64,000 bases of DNA from Curtobacterium poinsettiae (lineage in GTDB: Bacteria; Actinomycetota; Actinomycetes; Actinomycetales; Microbacteriaceae). The notes under the pieces are model-generated. The model saw only the letters and a program-made list of their open reading frames with translations. It ran no database searches and was not told where the DNA came from. Location: the NCBI RefSeq assembly GCF_025677645.1, contig NZ_CP106879.1, positions 124,001 through 188,000 of the forward strand, written 5' to 3'. Made by a program: the position numbers and the translations under genes. The first letter of the stretch is position 1. Each line of letters starts with the position of its first letter. Shown piece after piece: positions 27,013-35,523 of this stretch.

Positions 27013-28119
27013 GTGAACATCAAGCGAATCGGTTCGATCGCAGCAATCGCGATCGCCGGCGCAGTCGTGCTCTCCTCGTGCGCGGCGAACGAGGACGCGG
27101 GCAGCACCGAGTCCTCCTCCACCAGCGGTAACGACTACTCGAGCCTCTCCGGCACCCTGACCGGCTCCGGCTCGTCGGCACAGCAGACCGCGCAGGCCAC
27201 CTGGGCCGCCGGTTTCCAGAACGAGGCCTCGGGCGTCACGGTGAACTACACCCCGGACGGCTCTGGCGCCGGCCGCGAGAACTTCATGTCGGGTGCCGCG
27301 GACTTCGCCGGTTCCGACGCCGCGCTGAAGGACGAAGAGCTCTCGGGCACCTTCGAGTCCTGCAAGGCGGACACCAAGGGCATCGACATCCCCGTCTACA
27401 TCTCCCCGATCGCGATCGCGTACAAGGTGGACGGCGTCAGCGACCTGACCCTCGACGCGAAGACCATCGCGGGCATCTTCTCGGGCAAGATCACCAAGTG
27501 GGACGACTCGCAGATCGCCGACCTGAACAAGGACGCGAAGCTGCCGGACGCCGACATCACGGTCGTCCACCGCTCCGACGACTCGGGCACCACGCAGAAC
27601 TTCTCGGAGTACGTTTCCGCGAACGCCTCGGACGTCTGGACCGAAGAGCCCAGCCAGACCTTCCCGTACTCGGTCGGTGACAGCGCGAAGGGCACCTCCG
27701 GTGTCGCCTCCGCGATGGGCAACGCCACCAACGCCATCACCTACATCGACGACTCCGGTGCGGGTGACCTCGACCGCGCGAAGCTGATGGTCGGCGACAA
27801 GGCGACCGAGCTCTCGGCCGACGGTGCCGCGCAGGTCGTCGCCGACTCGAAGATCGCGACCGGCCGTGAGGACAACGACCTCGCGATCGACATCGACCGC
27901 AAGGACACCGCTGACGGTGCCTGGCCGCTGGTCCTCGTCTCCTACGCCATCGCGTGCCAGGAGTACAAGGACGCCGACAAGGCCGAGCTCGTGAAGGGCT
28001 ACCTCGACTACGTCGTCTCGAGCGCCGCTCAGGACGCCGCTGCCAAGGAGGCCAAGTCGGCCGCCCTCTCCTCCGACCTCGCGTCGAAGTCCAAGGACGC
28101 GGTCGCGTCCATCAAGTAA
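27013..28119 (+). CDS. pstS: Phosphate-binding lipoprotein PstS
   Basis: A 368-aa lipoprotein: the signal peptide ends in LSSC (Cys23), followed by a Ser/Thr-rich linker. The phosphate-binding fold shows GTLTGSGSSAQQTAQATWAA, GSGAGRENFMSGAADFAGSD and VVHRSDDSGTTQNFSEYV, which carry the loops that ligate phosphate in PstS. It is the first gene of pstSCAB. The GTG start follows GAAGGGA. A PHO box lies upstream and a hairpin downstream separates it from pstC, which would favour high PstS expression. Confidence 0.95.
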   Translation: MNIKRIGSIAAIAIAGAVVLSSCAANEDAGSTESSSTSGNDYSSLSGTLTGSGSSAQQTAQATWAAGFQNEASGVTVNYTPDGSGAGRENFMSGAADFAGSDAALKDEELSGTFESCKADTKGIDIPVYISPIAIAYKVDGVSDLTLDAKTIAGIFSGKITKWDDSQIADLNKDAKLPDADITVVHRSDDSGTTQNFSEYVSANASDVWTEEPSQTFPYSVGDSAKGTSGVASAMGNATNAITYIDDSGAGDLDRAKLMVGDKATELSADGAAQVVADSKIATGREDNDLAIDIDRKDTADGAWPLVLVSYAIACQEYKDADKAELVKGYLDYVVSSAAQDAAAKEAKSAALSSDLASKSKDAVASIK

Positions 28120-28126
28120 GGCCCCC

Positions 28127-28175
28127 TGAGCGCCCGGACGCCGGTCCCACCCACCTGACCGGCGTCCGGGCACTC
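28127..28175 (+). terminator. Hairpin between pstS and pstC
   Basis: An inverted repeat with 19-base arms (28127-28145 and 28157-28175, one mismatch) around GCCCGGACGCCGGT. With no T-tract it is more likely a partial terminator or an mRNA-stabilising stem that lets pstS be expressed above pstCAB. Confidence 0.6.
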
Positions 28176-28261
28176 AGCCGTCCAGGACCACCCCGCCCGG
28201 ACGCGCACCACCACCCCAGAACCCGTCGCCTCCCCCGGCGTCCCTCCGACAGGAGTACCCC

Positions 28262-29212
28262 ATGACGACCGCACCGGCCCAGCCAGGGGCCACCGTCACC
28301 CCGATCAAGCCGAAGGCCGTCGTCCGTGTCGGCGACCGCGTCTTCTCCGCAGCCTCGGTCATCGCCGGCGGCCTCATCCTCTTCGTGCTCGTGCTCGTCG
28401 CCGCGTTCCTCGTCTGGCAGAGCATCCCGGCCTTCTCCGCCAAGGTCGGCGAGCTGCCGGGCAAGGCCACGAACTTCTGGGACTTCGTCGGCCCCCTGGT
28501 CTTCGGTACCGTCTGGTCCGCGCTCATCGCGCTCGTGATCGCCGTGCCGCTGTCCCTCGGGATCGCCCTGTTCATCTCGCACTTCGCGCCGCGTCGACTC
28601 GCGCCCGTCCTCGGCTACGTGATCGACCTGCTGGCCGCGGTGCCGTCGGTCGTCTACGGCCTCTGGGGCATCGCCGTGCTGGCGCCCCTGGTGAAGCCGT
28701 TCTACGTGTTCCTGAACGAGTACCTCGGCTGGTTCCCGCTGTTCTCCGGCCAGGTGTCCGGCACCGGCCGCACGATCCTGACCGCGTCGATCGTCCTCGC
28801 CGTCATGGCGATCCCGATCATGACCGCGGTCATGCGTGAGATCTTCCTGCAGGCCCCGACGCTCAACGAGGAAGCGGCCCTGGCACTCGGCGCGACCCGC
28901 TGGGAGATGATCCGCCTGTCGGTCCTGCCGTTCGCGAAGTCCGGCATCGTGTCGGCGATCATGCTCGGCCTCGGTCGTGCGCTCGGCGAGACGATGGCGA
29001 TCGCGCTGGTGCTGTCGGTCTCGACGAACGTCACGTTCCAGATGCTGACGTCGCAGAACCCCTCGACGATCGCCGCGAACATCGCCCTGCAGTTCGCCGA
29101 GGCATCCGGTACGGCACTGAACGCGCTCATCGCCTCGGGTCTGATCCTCTTCGTCATCACCCTGGTCATCAACATGCTCGCGCGGTACATCGTCCGCAGC
29201 CGAGTCAGCTGA
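28262..29212 (+). CDS. pstC: Phosphate ABC transporter permease PstC
   Basis: A 316-aa inner-membrane permease with about six hydrophobic helices and the cytoplasmic coupling loop EEAALALGATRWEMIRLSVL, typical of PstC. It forms the channel with PstA. AGGAG lies 8 bases before the ATG. It ends 13 bp before pstA. Confidence 0.95.
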   Translation: MTTAPAQPGATVTPIKPKAVVRVGDRVFSAASVIAGGLILFVLVLVAAFLVWQSIPAFSAKVGELPGKATNFWDFVGPLVFGTVWSALIALVIAVPLSLGIALFISHFAPRRLAPVLGYVIDLLAAVPSVVYGLWGIAVLAPLVKPFYVFLNEYLGWFPLFSGQVSGTGRTILTASIVLAVMAIPIMTAVMREIFLQAPTLNEEAALALGATRWEMIRLSVLPFAKSGIVSAIMLGLGRALGETMAIALVLSVSTNVTFQMLTSQNPSTIAANIALQFAEASGTALNALIASGLILFVITLVINMLARYIVRSRVS

Positions 29213-29225
29213 GAGGTCGCACCCG

Positions 29226-30311
29226 ATGTCCCTCGCGCTCCGTCAGACCGGCACCGCCGGCAACGTCTACGCCAACGGCAAGCTGCACGCCTCCGTCCCG
29301 TGGCTGCTGCTCGTCGGCAGCTGGGTCGCCCTCGTCCTGGTCTTCGCCCTGCTCAACGCCGGTGGCGCCGTCAAGGACTTCAACATCGTGGCCGCGATCT
29401 TCCTCGGCACGGTCCTGTTCGACGTCCTCATCGTCGTCATCTCGCGCATCGTCGAGGGCGGCCGCAAGGCGGTCGACCGCCTGGTCACCTCGCTCGTCGT
29501 CACGGCGTTCGTCATCGCGGTCCTGCCGCTCGTGTCGCTGCTCTGGACGGTCATCGCCAAGGGCGTCGCCCGCTTCGACGCGAACTTCTTCTCGTACTCG
29601 ATGCGCGGGGTCATCTCCGAGGGCGGCGGCGCGGTCCACGCCCTGATCGGCACGCTCGAGATCACGCTGTTCGCGGCGCTCATCTCGGTGCCGATCGGCC
29701 TGCTCACCTCGATCTACCTGGTCGAGTACGGTCGCGGCGCACTGGCGAAGGGCATCACGTTCTTCGTCGACGTCATGACGGGCATCCCGTCGATCGTCGC
29801 CGGTCTGTTCGCCTACGCGCTCTTCGCGCTGTTCCTCGGCCCGGGTGCCCGCTTCGGCCTGGTCGGCTCCGTCGCGCTGTCGGTGCTGATGATCCCGATC
29901 GTCGTGCGCTCCACCGAAGAGGTGCTGAAGATCGTCCCGATGGAACTCCGCGAGGCCTCGTACGCCCTCGGGGTGCCGAAGTACCTCACGATCCTCAAGG
30001 TCGTGCTCCCCACCAGCCTCGCCGGCATCACCACCGGCGTCATGCTCTCGATCGCCCGCGTCATCGGTGAGACCGCCCCGCTGCTCGTCACGGCCGGCTT
30101 CACCGCGAGCATGAACTACAACCTGTTCCGTGACCCGATGATGACCCTGCCGGTGTACGCGTACACGCAGTACTCGCAGCAGGGCGCCAACCCGGTGCCG
30201 TTCGTCGACCGGGCCTGGACCGCGGCCCTGGTGCTCATCCTGATCGTGATGCTGCTCAACCTGCTCGCCCGGTTCATCACCCGTCTCTTCGCCCCCAAGC
30301 TCAGCCGCTGA
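29226..30311 (+). CDS. pstA: Phosphate ABC transporter permease PstA
   Basis: A 361-aa permease with an extended N-terminus carrying two extra helices (about 22-45 and 50-75) before the conserved six-helix core. The coupling loop reads [20 protein letters not shown]. It pairs with PstC. GAGAGG precedes the start. Confidence 0.95.
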   Translation: MSLALRQTGTAGNVYANGKLHASVPWLLLVGSWVALVLVFALLNAGGAVKDFNIVAAIFLGTVLFDVLIVVISRIVEGGRKAVDRLVTSLVVTAFVIAVLPLVSLLWTVIAKGVARFDANFFSYSMRGVISEGGGAVHALIGTLEITLFAALISVPIGLLTSIYLVEYGRGALAKGITFFVDVMTGIPSIVAGLFAYALFALFLGPGARFGLVGSVALSVLMIPIVVRSTEEVLKIVPMELREASYALGVPKYLTILKVVLPTSLAGITTGVMLSIARVIGETAPLLVTAGFTASMNYNLFRDPMMTLPVYAYTQYSQQGANPVPFVDRAWTAALVLILIVMLLNLLARFITRLFAPKLSR

Positions 30312-30360
30312 CCCTCCGCCCCCGCGGAACCAGCGACACCACCCACCCAGAAGGATCAAC

Positions 30361-31140
30361 GTGTCCAAGCGCATCGAGGTCGACGGCCTCAACGTCTACT
30401 ACTCGAAGTTCAAGGCGGTCGAGGGTGTCGACATCACCATCGAGCCCCGCACCGTCACGGCCTTCATCGGCCCGTCGGGCTGCGGCAAGTCCACCTTCCT
30501 CCGCACCCTGAACCGCATGCACGAGGTCATCCCCGGCGCATGGGTCGAGGGCTCGGTCAAGATCGACGGCGACGACCTGTACGGCGCCGGCGTCGACCCC
30601 GTGCTCGTCCGTCGTCAGGTCGGCATGGTCTTCCAGCGTCCGAACCCGTTCCCCACGATGTCGATCCGCGACAACGTGCTGGCGGGTGTGAAGCTGAACA
30701 ACAAGCGCGTCTCGAAGTCCGAGGCCGACGACATCGTCGAGCGCTCGCTGCAGGGTGCGAACCTGTGGAACGAGGTCAAGGACCGCCTCGACAAGCCCGG
30801 TATGGGCCTGTCCGGTGGGCAGCAGCAGCGTCTCTGCATCGCCCGCGCGATCGCGGTCGAGCCGGACGTGCTCCTGATGGACGAGCCCTGCTCGGCACTC
30901 GACCCGATCTCGACCCTGGCCATCGAGGACCTGATCGAGGACCTCAAGAAGGAGTTCACGATCGTGATCGTGACCCACAACATGCAGCAGGCGTCGCGCG
31001 TCAGCGACAAGACGGCGTTCTTCAACATCGCCGGTACCGGCGCTCCGGGCAAGCTCATCGAGTTCGACGACACCGCGACGATGTTCTCGAACCCGTCCGT
31101 GCAGGCCACCGAGGACTACGTCTCGGGTCGCTTCGGTTGA
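30361..31140 (+). CDS. pstB: Phosphate ABC transporter ATPase PstB
   Basis: A 259-aa ABC ATPase: Walker [11 protein letters not shown]-loop [11 protein letters not shown], signature [14 protein letters not shown], Walker [12 protein letters not shown] and the H-loop VTHNMQQ. It is the last gene of the operon; no phoU follows. The GTG start has AGAAGGA upstream. Two strong hairpins lie behind the stop. Confidence 0.95.
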   Translation: MSKRIEVDGLNVYYSKFKAVEGVDITIEPRTVTAFIGPSGCGKSTFLRTLNRMHEVIPGAWVEGSVKIDGDDLYGAGVDPVLVRRQVGMVFQRPNPFPTMSIRDNVLAGVKLNNKRVSKSEADDIVERSLQGANLWNEVKDRLDKPGMGLSGGQQQRLCIARAIAVEPDVLLMDEPCSALDPISTLAIEDLIEDLKKEFTIVIVTHNMQQASRVSDKTAFFNIAGTGAPGKLIEFDDTATMFSNPSVQATEDYVSGRFG

Positions 31141-31173
31141 TCGGCATCCGTCCGTCGCGCTGACGGACTGCCT

Positions 31174-31216
31174 GGAGGCCCGGTGCACGTCCGCCACGGA
31201 CGCGCACCGGGCCTCC
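31174..31216. repeat. Hairpin of the CTGGAGGCCCGG family after pstB
   Basis: Arms GGAGGCCCGGTGC (31174-31186) and GCACCGGGCCTCC (31204-31216), with a further short stem inside. It is related in sequence to the hairpins at 4341 and 56612. It probably contributes to termination. Confidence 0.65.
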
Positions 31217-31258
31217 GTGGTCACGCCGGAGCGCCGGCAGCGTGCCGAGGCGGACGCG

Positions 31259-31300
31259 GAACGACGAAGCCGCTGTCGTGGGACAGCGGCTTCGTCGTTC
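31259..31300. terminator. Strong 19-bp terminator hairpin
   Basis: Perfect 19-bp arms (31259-31277 and 31282-31300) with a four-base loop between the convergent pstB and rskA genes. It would stop transcription from both sides. Confidence 0.85.
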
Positions 31301-31335
31301 TGCGTCGGTGGCGGTCCAGCGGGAGCGCCGAGGCG

Positions 31336-32211
31336 TCACGCCGTGGTGGTGGGGACCGCCATGATCGGCGAGGTGGTCGGCTGCTCGGAACCGCCCTCGG
31401 GCTCGACCGTCATGCCGATCGTCGCGCCCTCGGACATCGCACCCTTGAGCACAGCGGAGTGCACACCATCGGCCGCACCGTCGACCAGGCCGGCCGACTT
31501 GATGGTGCCGCCCTGCTCCTCGGAGCCGATGTACCAGAGCTCGTACGTCTTGCCCTTCGGTGCCTGTTCGACACCGTCGAGGATCACCGCGGACTTGCCG
31601 AGGTCGTTCGACCACACGACCGTCGCGGATCCGCCGCCCGCGACCTTGGTCGTGGTGCGCTGGAAGTCCGAGGCTGCGTAGATGCGGTCGAGGCCGCTCG
31701 AGGCCTGCGTGGTGCCGGTGCCGGACCCGTTCGGATCGAAGATCGACCCGACGCCGAGTCCGCCGAAGAAGACCGCGGCGACGGCGGCTGCGGCCGTCAG
31801 CATGACGGCCGGACGCTGGAACCAGCGGCGGCGGGCCTCGGACGATGCCCGGCCACCGGCGGTGGGACCGTCAGTGATCGAGGCGACGTGCCCGGCGGGC
31901 TCGGGGCGCGCCTCCTGGACGGAGGTGGTCCCGGCGACCGGGGTCTGGTCGACCGTCGTGTCGGCGAGGGGCGCGGCCTGCGGGGTCGTGGCGATCTGGG
32001 CCAGCAGCGACGCCTTGAGCGACGCGGGGGGCTCGATCGGTGCGACGGCGTAGGCGAGCTGCAGCGCGGTCTCGCGCAGCGAGTCGTTCTCGGCCTGCAG
32101 CTCGGGGGACGTCCGGAGGGCGTCCTCGAGGAGTGCGCGCTCGTCGTCGGACAGCGCGTCGAGTGCGTGGGAACCCGTCATCAGTGCGGGGTCGTCGTGG
32201 CGTTCGGTCAT
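31336..32211 (-). CDS. rskA: Anti-sigma-K factor RskA
   Basis: A 291-aa single-span anti-sigma factor. The N-terminal cytoplasmic region (1-75) has the helical anti-sigma domain (GSHALDALSDDERALLEDAL). A Pro/Thr linker follows, with one transmembrane helix at about 136-158, then the extracytoplasmic RskA domain (about 165-285) including KTYELWYIGSEE. It is thought to hold SigK at the membrane until proteolysis releases it. Its ATG overlaps the sigK stop (ATGA). Confidence 0.9.
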   Translation of the reverse strand: MTERHDDPALMTGSHALDALSDDERALLEDALRTSPELQAENDSLRETALQLAYAVAPIEPPASLKASLLAQIATTPQAAPLADTTVDQTPVAGTTSVQEARPEPAGHVASITDGPTAGGRASSEARRRWFQRPAVMLTAAAAVAAVFFGGLGVGSIFDPNGSGTGTTQASSGLDRIYAASDFQRTTTKVAGGGSATVVWSNDLGKSAVILDGVEQAPKGKTYELWYIGSEEQGGTIKSAGLVDGAADGVHSAVLKGAMSEGATIGMTVEPEGGSEQPTTSPIMAVPTTTA

Positions 32212-32807
32212 GAGGTCACCCCCATCTCGTCTCGGAGTCGGATCATCCCGTCACGGAGACGGGTCTTGACGGTGCCGATGGGGACACCGAGGTGTTCGGC
32301 CATCTCGCTGTGCGAGTAGCCGCCGTAGTACGCGAGCTGTACGGCCTGCCGCTGGAACTCGGTGAGCTTCGCCAGCGCCCGGCCGACGCGCTCGTGCTCG
32401 ATGCGGATCTCGACGGACTCGGAGACCTGGTCGAACCCGGCCTCGAGGTCGCGGATGCCGATCTTGGTGTCGCGGTCGTGCGACGACTGCGAGGCACGGA
32501 CCCGGTCGACCGCTCGGCGGTGGGCCATGGTGAGGACCCAGCTGGCGGCCGTGCCGCGCTTCCGGTCGAAGCGGGTGGCCTGCTGCCAGACCTCCAGGAA
32601 GACCTCCTGCGTGACCTCTTCCGACTGCGCGCGGTCCCGGAGGAGTCGCGTGATCAGACCGAGGACCCGACCGGAGAGTGCGTCGTAGAGGTCCGCGAAG
32701 GCGGCTTGGTCACCGGCGGCGACCCGGGCGAGGAGGTCGTCCGGCGATGCCTGAGCTGGCTCTGACGAGCTCCAGCGTTCGGTGTCGCTATCCACAAGGG
32801 CAAGCAT
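32208..32807 (-). CDS. sigK: ECF sigma factor SigK
   Basis: A 199-aa extracytoplasmic-function sigma factor. Region 2 (about 25-95) has YDALSGRVLGLITRLLRD and EEVTQEVFLEVWQQATRFD; region 4 (about 140-195) has KLTEFQRQAVQLAYYGGYSH and the helix-turn-helix EHLGVPIGTVKTRLRDGM. It is co-transcribed with rskA. The ATG at 32807 follows GGAGGGAAA; a longer reading to 33074 lacks support. In mycobacteria SigK responds to redox/envelope signals through RskA; the local regulon is unknown. Confidence 0.9.
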   Translation of the reverse strand: MLALVDSDTERWSSSEPAQASPDDLLARVAAGDQAAFADLYDALSGRVLGLITRLLRDRAQSEEVTQEVFLEVWQQATRFDRKRGTAASWVLTMAHRRAVDRVRASQSSHDRDTKIGIRDLEAGFDQVSESVEIRIEHERVGRALAKLTEFQRQAVQLAYYGGYSHSEMAEHLGVPIGTVKTRLRDGMIRLRDEMGVTS

Positions 32808-33134
32808 TGCAGGTTTCCCTCCTCTCGGTTGCTTTCGTTGACCAGGCGGTGAGCACGAAGCCCCCGCATGGGCGATCGAGACGAGGGGCCGGCGTGACCC
32901 ACAGGGAATTGACCGGCGGTGCCGGTCCGGGTCACACCGGGCCTCTCGCTTCGTGACGGGCATTCCGTCCGTCACGCAGATGATTCGGCGCGGTCCCCGC
33001 TGTGGATTGGATGGGGGTCGAGATTCCTCGGCGGGATGGGCGCGGCGCGCCGACGAAGGTGCGCGCGCGGGCACGCCCGGGTCCGGTTCTGTCCACCATG
33101 AGTGAACAGGGTCGAGTGCTCAGCCGACGTCTCG
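32808..33134. other. Gene-free stretch upstream of sigK
   Basis: No gene is supported on either strand. It holds the sigK leader and presumably its promoter, which I could not place. The gene-free stretch continues to 33343 and includes the possible structured RNA below. Confidence 0.4.
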
Positions 33135-33226
33135 TAGACTTGGTCTCGCCGGGCCGCAGCAAGCCCCGGGCTCCAAAATTCGCCGCTTCGAGCGGCCTCG
33201 CGCCGAGAGGCGCTTCTGCGGCCCGG
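33135..33226 (+). ncRNA. Possible structured RNA with closing stem and internal hairpins
   Basis: A TAGACT -10-like hexamer (33135-33140) is followed nine bases later by a perfect 11-bp stem, CCGGGCCGCAG (33149-33159) pairing with CTGCGGCCCGG (33216-33226). Inside are short hairpins: AGCC/GGCT (33162-33172), GCCGCT/AGCGGC with a three-base loop (33182-33196), and GCCTC/GAGGC (33195-33211, which shares two bases with the previous one). Together they would form a multi-branched RNA. No ORF is supported here. I cannot match it to a named RNA family, and the strand rests on the -10 box alone. Confidence 0.35.
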
Positions 33227-33343
33227 TCTTTCCATGCCCGGATCCGTTCCGGTCTTCTGCTGCGCGGCCCTCGGCCTGGCGCGCCATCGCGCTGCTGCGC
33301 GGCCCTGCCTGGAGGCCCGGTGCGGGTCCGTCCCGCCGCTCGC

Positions 33344-33973
33344 TCAGTCCAGGCTGTCGCGGCGCCAGAGCGCCGCCGCCTCGGTCAGGTCGGCCGCCAG
33401 CTCCGTCAGGCGGAGCGCCCGCGTCGTGAGTTCGCTCGCGCGTTCGGACGCCACCAGGTCGGACTCGTCCGCCACGGCGGTCGCGCCGGCGGCGGTCAGA
33501 CGGCAGAACGACGCCCCGCGGTCGAGCGCCACCGCGAGGTCGCCCGTGTACAGACCGTGCAGGATGCGGTCGGCGAGCGTCAGGATCTCGGCCGGGCCCG
33601 TCGGCTCCTCGACACCCGCGACCGCCTGGTCGATCGTGCCGATCTGCGCCGTGCCCCGCTCGAACAGGTACGCAATCTCCTCCGGGTTCTGCCGGATCAC
33701 GATGCGCACCAGGTACACCCGCCAGAGCGCCCCCGGCAGGGTGTGCGCCCCGACCCGCGCCCACAGTTCCGCGATGGCGTCGATGCCGTGCACGTCGGTG
33801 TAGGTGACGAGCCGCTCGACCACGGCCGGGTCCGGGTCCTCGCGCACCCGGTGCAGCAGGGCGTTCGCGGTCTCGTGCGCGACACGGTTCACCAGCGCCG
33901 GGTCCTCACCGCCCTGGATGGCGGCGAACTCGGCGTCGGTGAAGTGGACGGGACGGTGGTGATCGCGAGGCAC
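33344..33973 (-). CDS. Conserved uncharacterised helical protein
   Basis: A 209-aa soluble, almost wholly helical protein beginning VPRDHHRPVHFTDAEFAAI. It has blocks such as ALWRVYLVRIVIRQNPEEIA and PTGPAEILTLADRILHGLYT. Proteins like this occur in Microbacteriaceae and are often mislabelled as RNA polymerase beta subunit; no polymerase motif is present. The GTG at 33973 is chosen because further upstream the frame reads through low-complexity sequence. The function is unknown. Confidence 0.65.
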   Translation of the reverse strand: MPRDHHRPVHFTDAEFAAIQGGEDPALVNRVAHETANALLHRVREDPDPAVVERLVTYTDVHGIDAIAELWARVGAHTLPGALWRVYLVRIVIRQNPEEIAYLFERGTAQIGTIDQAVAGVEEPTGPAEILTLADRILHGLYTGDLAVALDRGASFCRLTAAGATAVADESDLVASERASELTTRALRLTELAADLTEAAALWRRDSLD

Positions 33974-34100
33974 CGCAGCAGTGTAGGCGCGGCCGGTGAC
34001 ACGCCCGCGTCCCGTTCGCCCAGAACGCAACGGCTGTGCCACGCGTACCGTGTTGCGGCAGGGAGGCGCTCCTCCCTGCACGTGAAGGAGAGGATCCCCC

Positions 34101-34262
34101 ATGAACGCCCTGCTCATCATCCTGGCTGTGATCGCAGTCATCCTGCTGTTCGTCGGTGGGTTCGCCGCGAGCCTGAAGTTCCTGCTCTACGTCGGCATCG
34201 TGCTGCTGATCATCGCGGTCATCGCGTGGCTGCTGCGGACGCTCACCGGACGCCGGGGCTGA
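34101..34262 (+). CDS. 53-aa two-helix membrane peptide
   Basis: The ORF MNALLIILAVIAVILLFVGG continues FAASLKFLLYVGIVLLIIAV and ends RTLTGRRG. It has two hydrophobic helices with a basic C-terminus, like the short DUF-type hydrophobic membrane peptides common in actinobacteria. GAAGGAGAGGA lies 7 bases upstream of the ATG, a strong ribosome-binding site that supports real translation. The function is unknown. Confidence 0.7.
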   Translation: MNALLIILAVIAVILLFVGGFAASLKFLLYVGIVLLIIAVIAWLLRTLTGRRG

Positions 34263-34287
34263 CCCGAACCGACGGTTCCGCTCCCGA

Positions 34288-34320
34288 GGCCCTCACCCGC
34301 TAGCCTTGCGGGTGAGGGCC
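34288..34320 (+). promoter_or_regulatory. Palindrome containing the tRNA-Lys promoter
   Basis: Perfect 13-bp arms GGCCCTCACCCGC (34288-34300) and GCGGGTGAGGGCC (34308-34320). The loop is the -10 hexamer TAGCCT, and the right arm includes the first five bases of the tRNA. It may both end the upstream membrane-peptide transcript and place the tRNA start site near 34313. Confidence 0.5.
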
Positions 34321-34388
34321 TCTAGCTCAGTTGGTAGAGCACCGGACTTTTAATCCGAGGGTCGTGGGTTCGAGCCCCACGGGGCCCA
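34316..34388 (+). tRNA. tRNA-Lys (anticodon TTT)
   Basis: A 73-base cloverleaf: acceptor GGGCCTC/GGGGCCC, D arm GCTC-AGTTGGTAGA-GAGC, anticodon loop CTTTTAA with anticodon TTT, and T arm GTGGG-TTCGAGC-CCCAC, with discriminator A. The first anticodon-stem pair is C-A. CCA is not encoded. The 3' half is duplicated 60 bp downstream. Confidence 0.93.
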
Positions 34389-34406
34389 CACCTTCCTGAA
34401 CGCCGG

Positions 34407-34452
34407 CTTTTCATCCGAGGGTCGTGGGTTCGAGCCCCACGGGGCCCACACC
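34407..34452 (+). repeat. Duplicated 3' half of tRNA-Lys (possible att scar)
   Basis: Positions 34407-34452 repeat 34347-34392 with one mismatch (46 bp, exactly 60 bp apart; the last 40 bp are identical). The copy runs from the anticodon loop through the T arm and acceptor 3' strand to ACACC. Integrases of mobile elements use just this part of tRNA genes as attB, and integration leaves such a direct repeat. There is no cargo between the copies. Confidence 0.8.
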
Positions 34453-34497
34453 GTGGTCAGGACCGCCTGCCTCCCAGTCTCGCTTCGCACTCTTGTC

Positions 34498-34503
34498 TAG
34501 AAT
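34498..34503 (+). promoter_or_regulatory. -10 box of the SGNH hydrolase gene
   Basis: TAGAAT, seven bases before the ATG at 34511, which fits a leaderless transcript. Confidence 0.5.
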
Positions 34504-34510
34504 GCGACGG

Positions 34511-35347
34511 ATGGGCCGACGATCGCAGCGCGAGCGGCCGGGCACCCCCACCGGCCCGGCGACGATGCGCCGACGCCGCCGGAAGCTGGTGCCGGCACTC
34601 GCCCTCGGGGCGATGGCACTCGGGGTCTCCGGACTCCTGCTGATCCTGCCGAGCGTCTCGAGTGCCTGCCAGCCGGTGTCCTCGTCGACCTCGGCCTCGG
34701 CCGTCGCTGCCCCCGGCGTCTCGGCCGACCGCGTCGCCGCGGCGATCGAGCCCGGGTCACGCGTCCTGATCGTGGGTGACTCGTACACCTCGGGTCGGGG
34801 CTCGGCCAGCGGACTCCGCGGTTGGGCGCAGGACCTCAGCGAGGACCGTGGGTGGACGGCCAAGATCGACGGGTACCCGGGCACGGGCTACGTCGACACC
34901 GGTCGGACCGGTTCGTCGCACTACACGTACGGGCCCCGCATCGAGCGGCACGCTTCGTTCGACCCCCAACTCGTGATCGTGCAGGGCAGCCAGAACGACT
35001 GGCTCGTCGACGCGGACACCCTCCGCGCCACGGTGGAGCGGACCCTCCGCACGGCGCAGCAGACCTGGCCGGACGCCGTCGTGGTCGCGCTCGGCCCGTC
35101 AGCACCGCTCCCGTGGGCGAACTCGACCGTCGGCGTCGCCGCGTCGGTCTCCGCGGGGGCCGCCGCCGCCGGCGTGCCCTACATCGACGCCCTCGCCGGC
35201 AGGTGGTTCACGTCGAGCAACAGTCCGGGGTACTCCGCCGTCGACGGCGGCCACCCGAACGACGCCGGTTACCAGTACCTGGCGGACCGCGTCAGCGAAT
35301 CCCTCGATGCCCTCGCCGCACCCGTCGGCAGCGCCCGTTGCGTCTGA
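34511..35347 (+). CDS. Secreted/anchored SGNH-hydrolase (GDSL esterase-like)
   Basis: A 278-aa protein with an N-terminal basic stretch and hydrophobic helix (about 30-52) acting as a signal or anchor. The SGNH domain follows: block I VLIVGDSYTSG (nucleophile Ser), block III GSQND (Asn), and block V DGGHPND (Asp-x-x-His). Such enzymes deacylate or deacetylate esters on glycans or lipids; the substrate here is unknown. The ATG at 34511 is chosen because a TAGAAT -10 box ends seven bases upstream. An ATG at 34502 lies inside that box. Confidence 0.8.
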   Translation: MGRRSQRERPGTPTGPATMRRRRRKLVPALALGAMALGVSGLLLILPSVSSACQPVSSSTSASAVAAPGVSADRVAAAIEPGSRVLIVGDSYTSGRGSASGLRGWAQDLSEDRGWTAKIDGYPGTGYVDTGRTGSSHYTYGPRIERHASFDPQLVIVQGSQNDWLVDADTLRATVERTLRTAQQTWPDAVVVALGPSAPLPWANSTVGVAASVSAGAAAAGVPYIDALAGRWFTSSNSPGYSAVDGGHPNDAGYQYLADRVSESLDALAAPVGSARCV

Positions 35348-35523
35348 GCGAGATCACCCAGTCCTGAACGGGGTACAACCCGTCCCCAGCGGGCTCATGG
35401 CAGATCCCCTGCCCACCACAGCCCGCCCTCAGCGGATTGTTGGCCTGCCGCCGATAGTGTCGTTCCCGGATCCGATCACCGGATCCTGCAGCACAGCACC
35501 ACCACGAACGAACGGGGTACACC

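Noticed and set aside
27013..31140. phoU within the pst operon
   Set aside because: No further gene follows pstB before the double terminator; phoU must be elsewhere if present.
33344..33973. RNA polymerase beta subunit
   Set aside because: Similar proteins carry this label in databases, but at 209 aa with no polymerase motifs it cannot be RpoB/RpoC.
34389..34455. A second tRNA gene
   Set aside because: Only the 3' half is present; there is no D arm or 5' acceptor strand, so it is a duplication.
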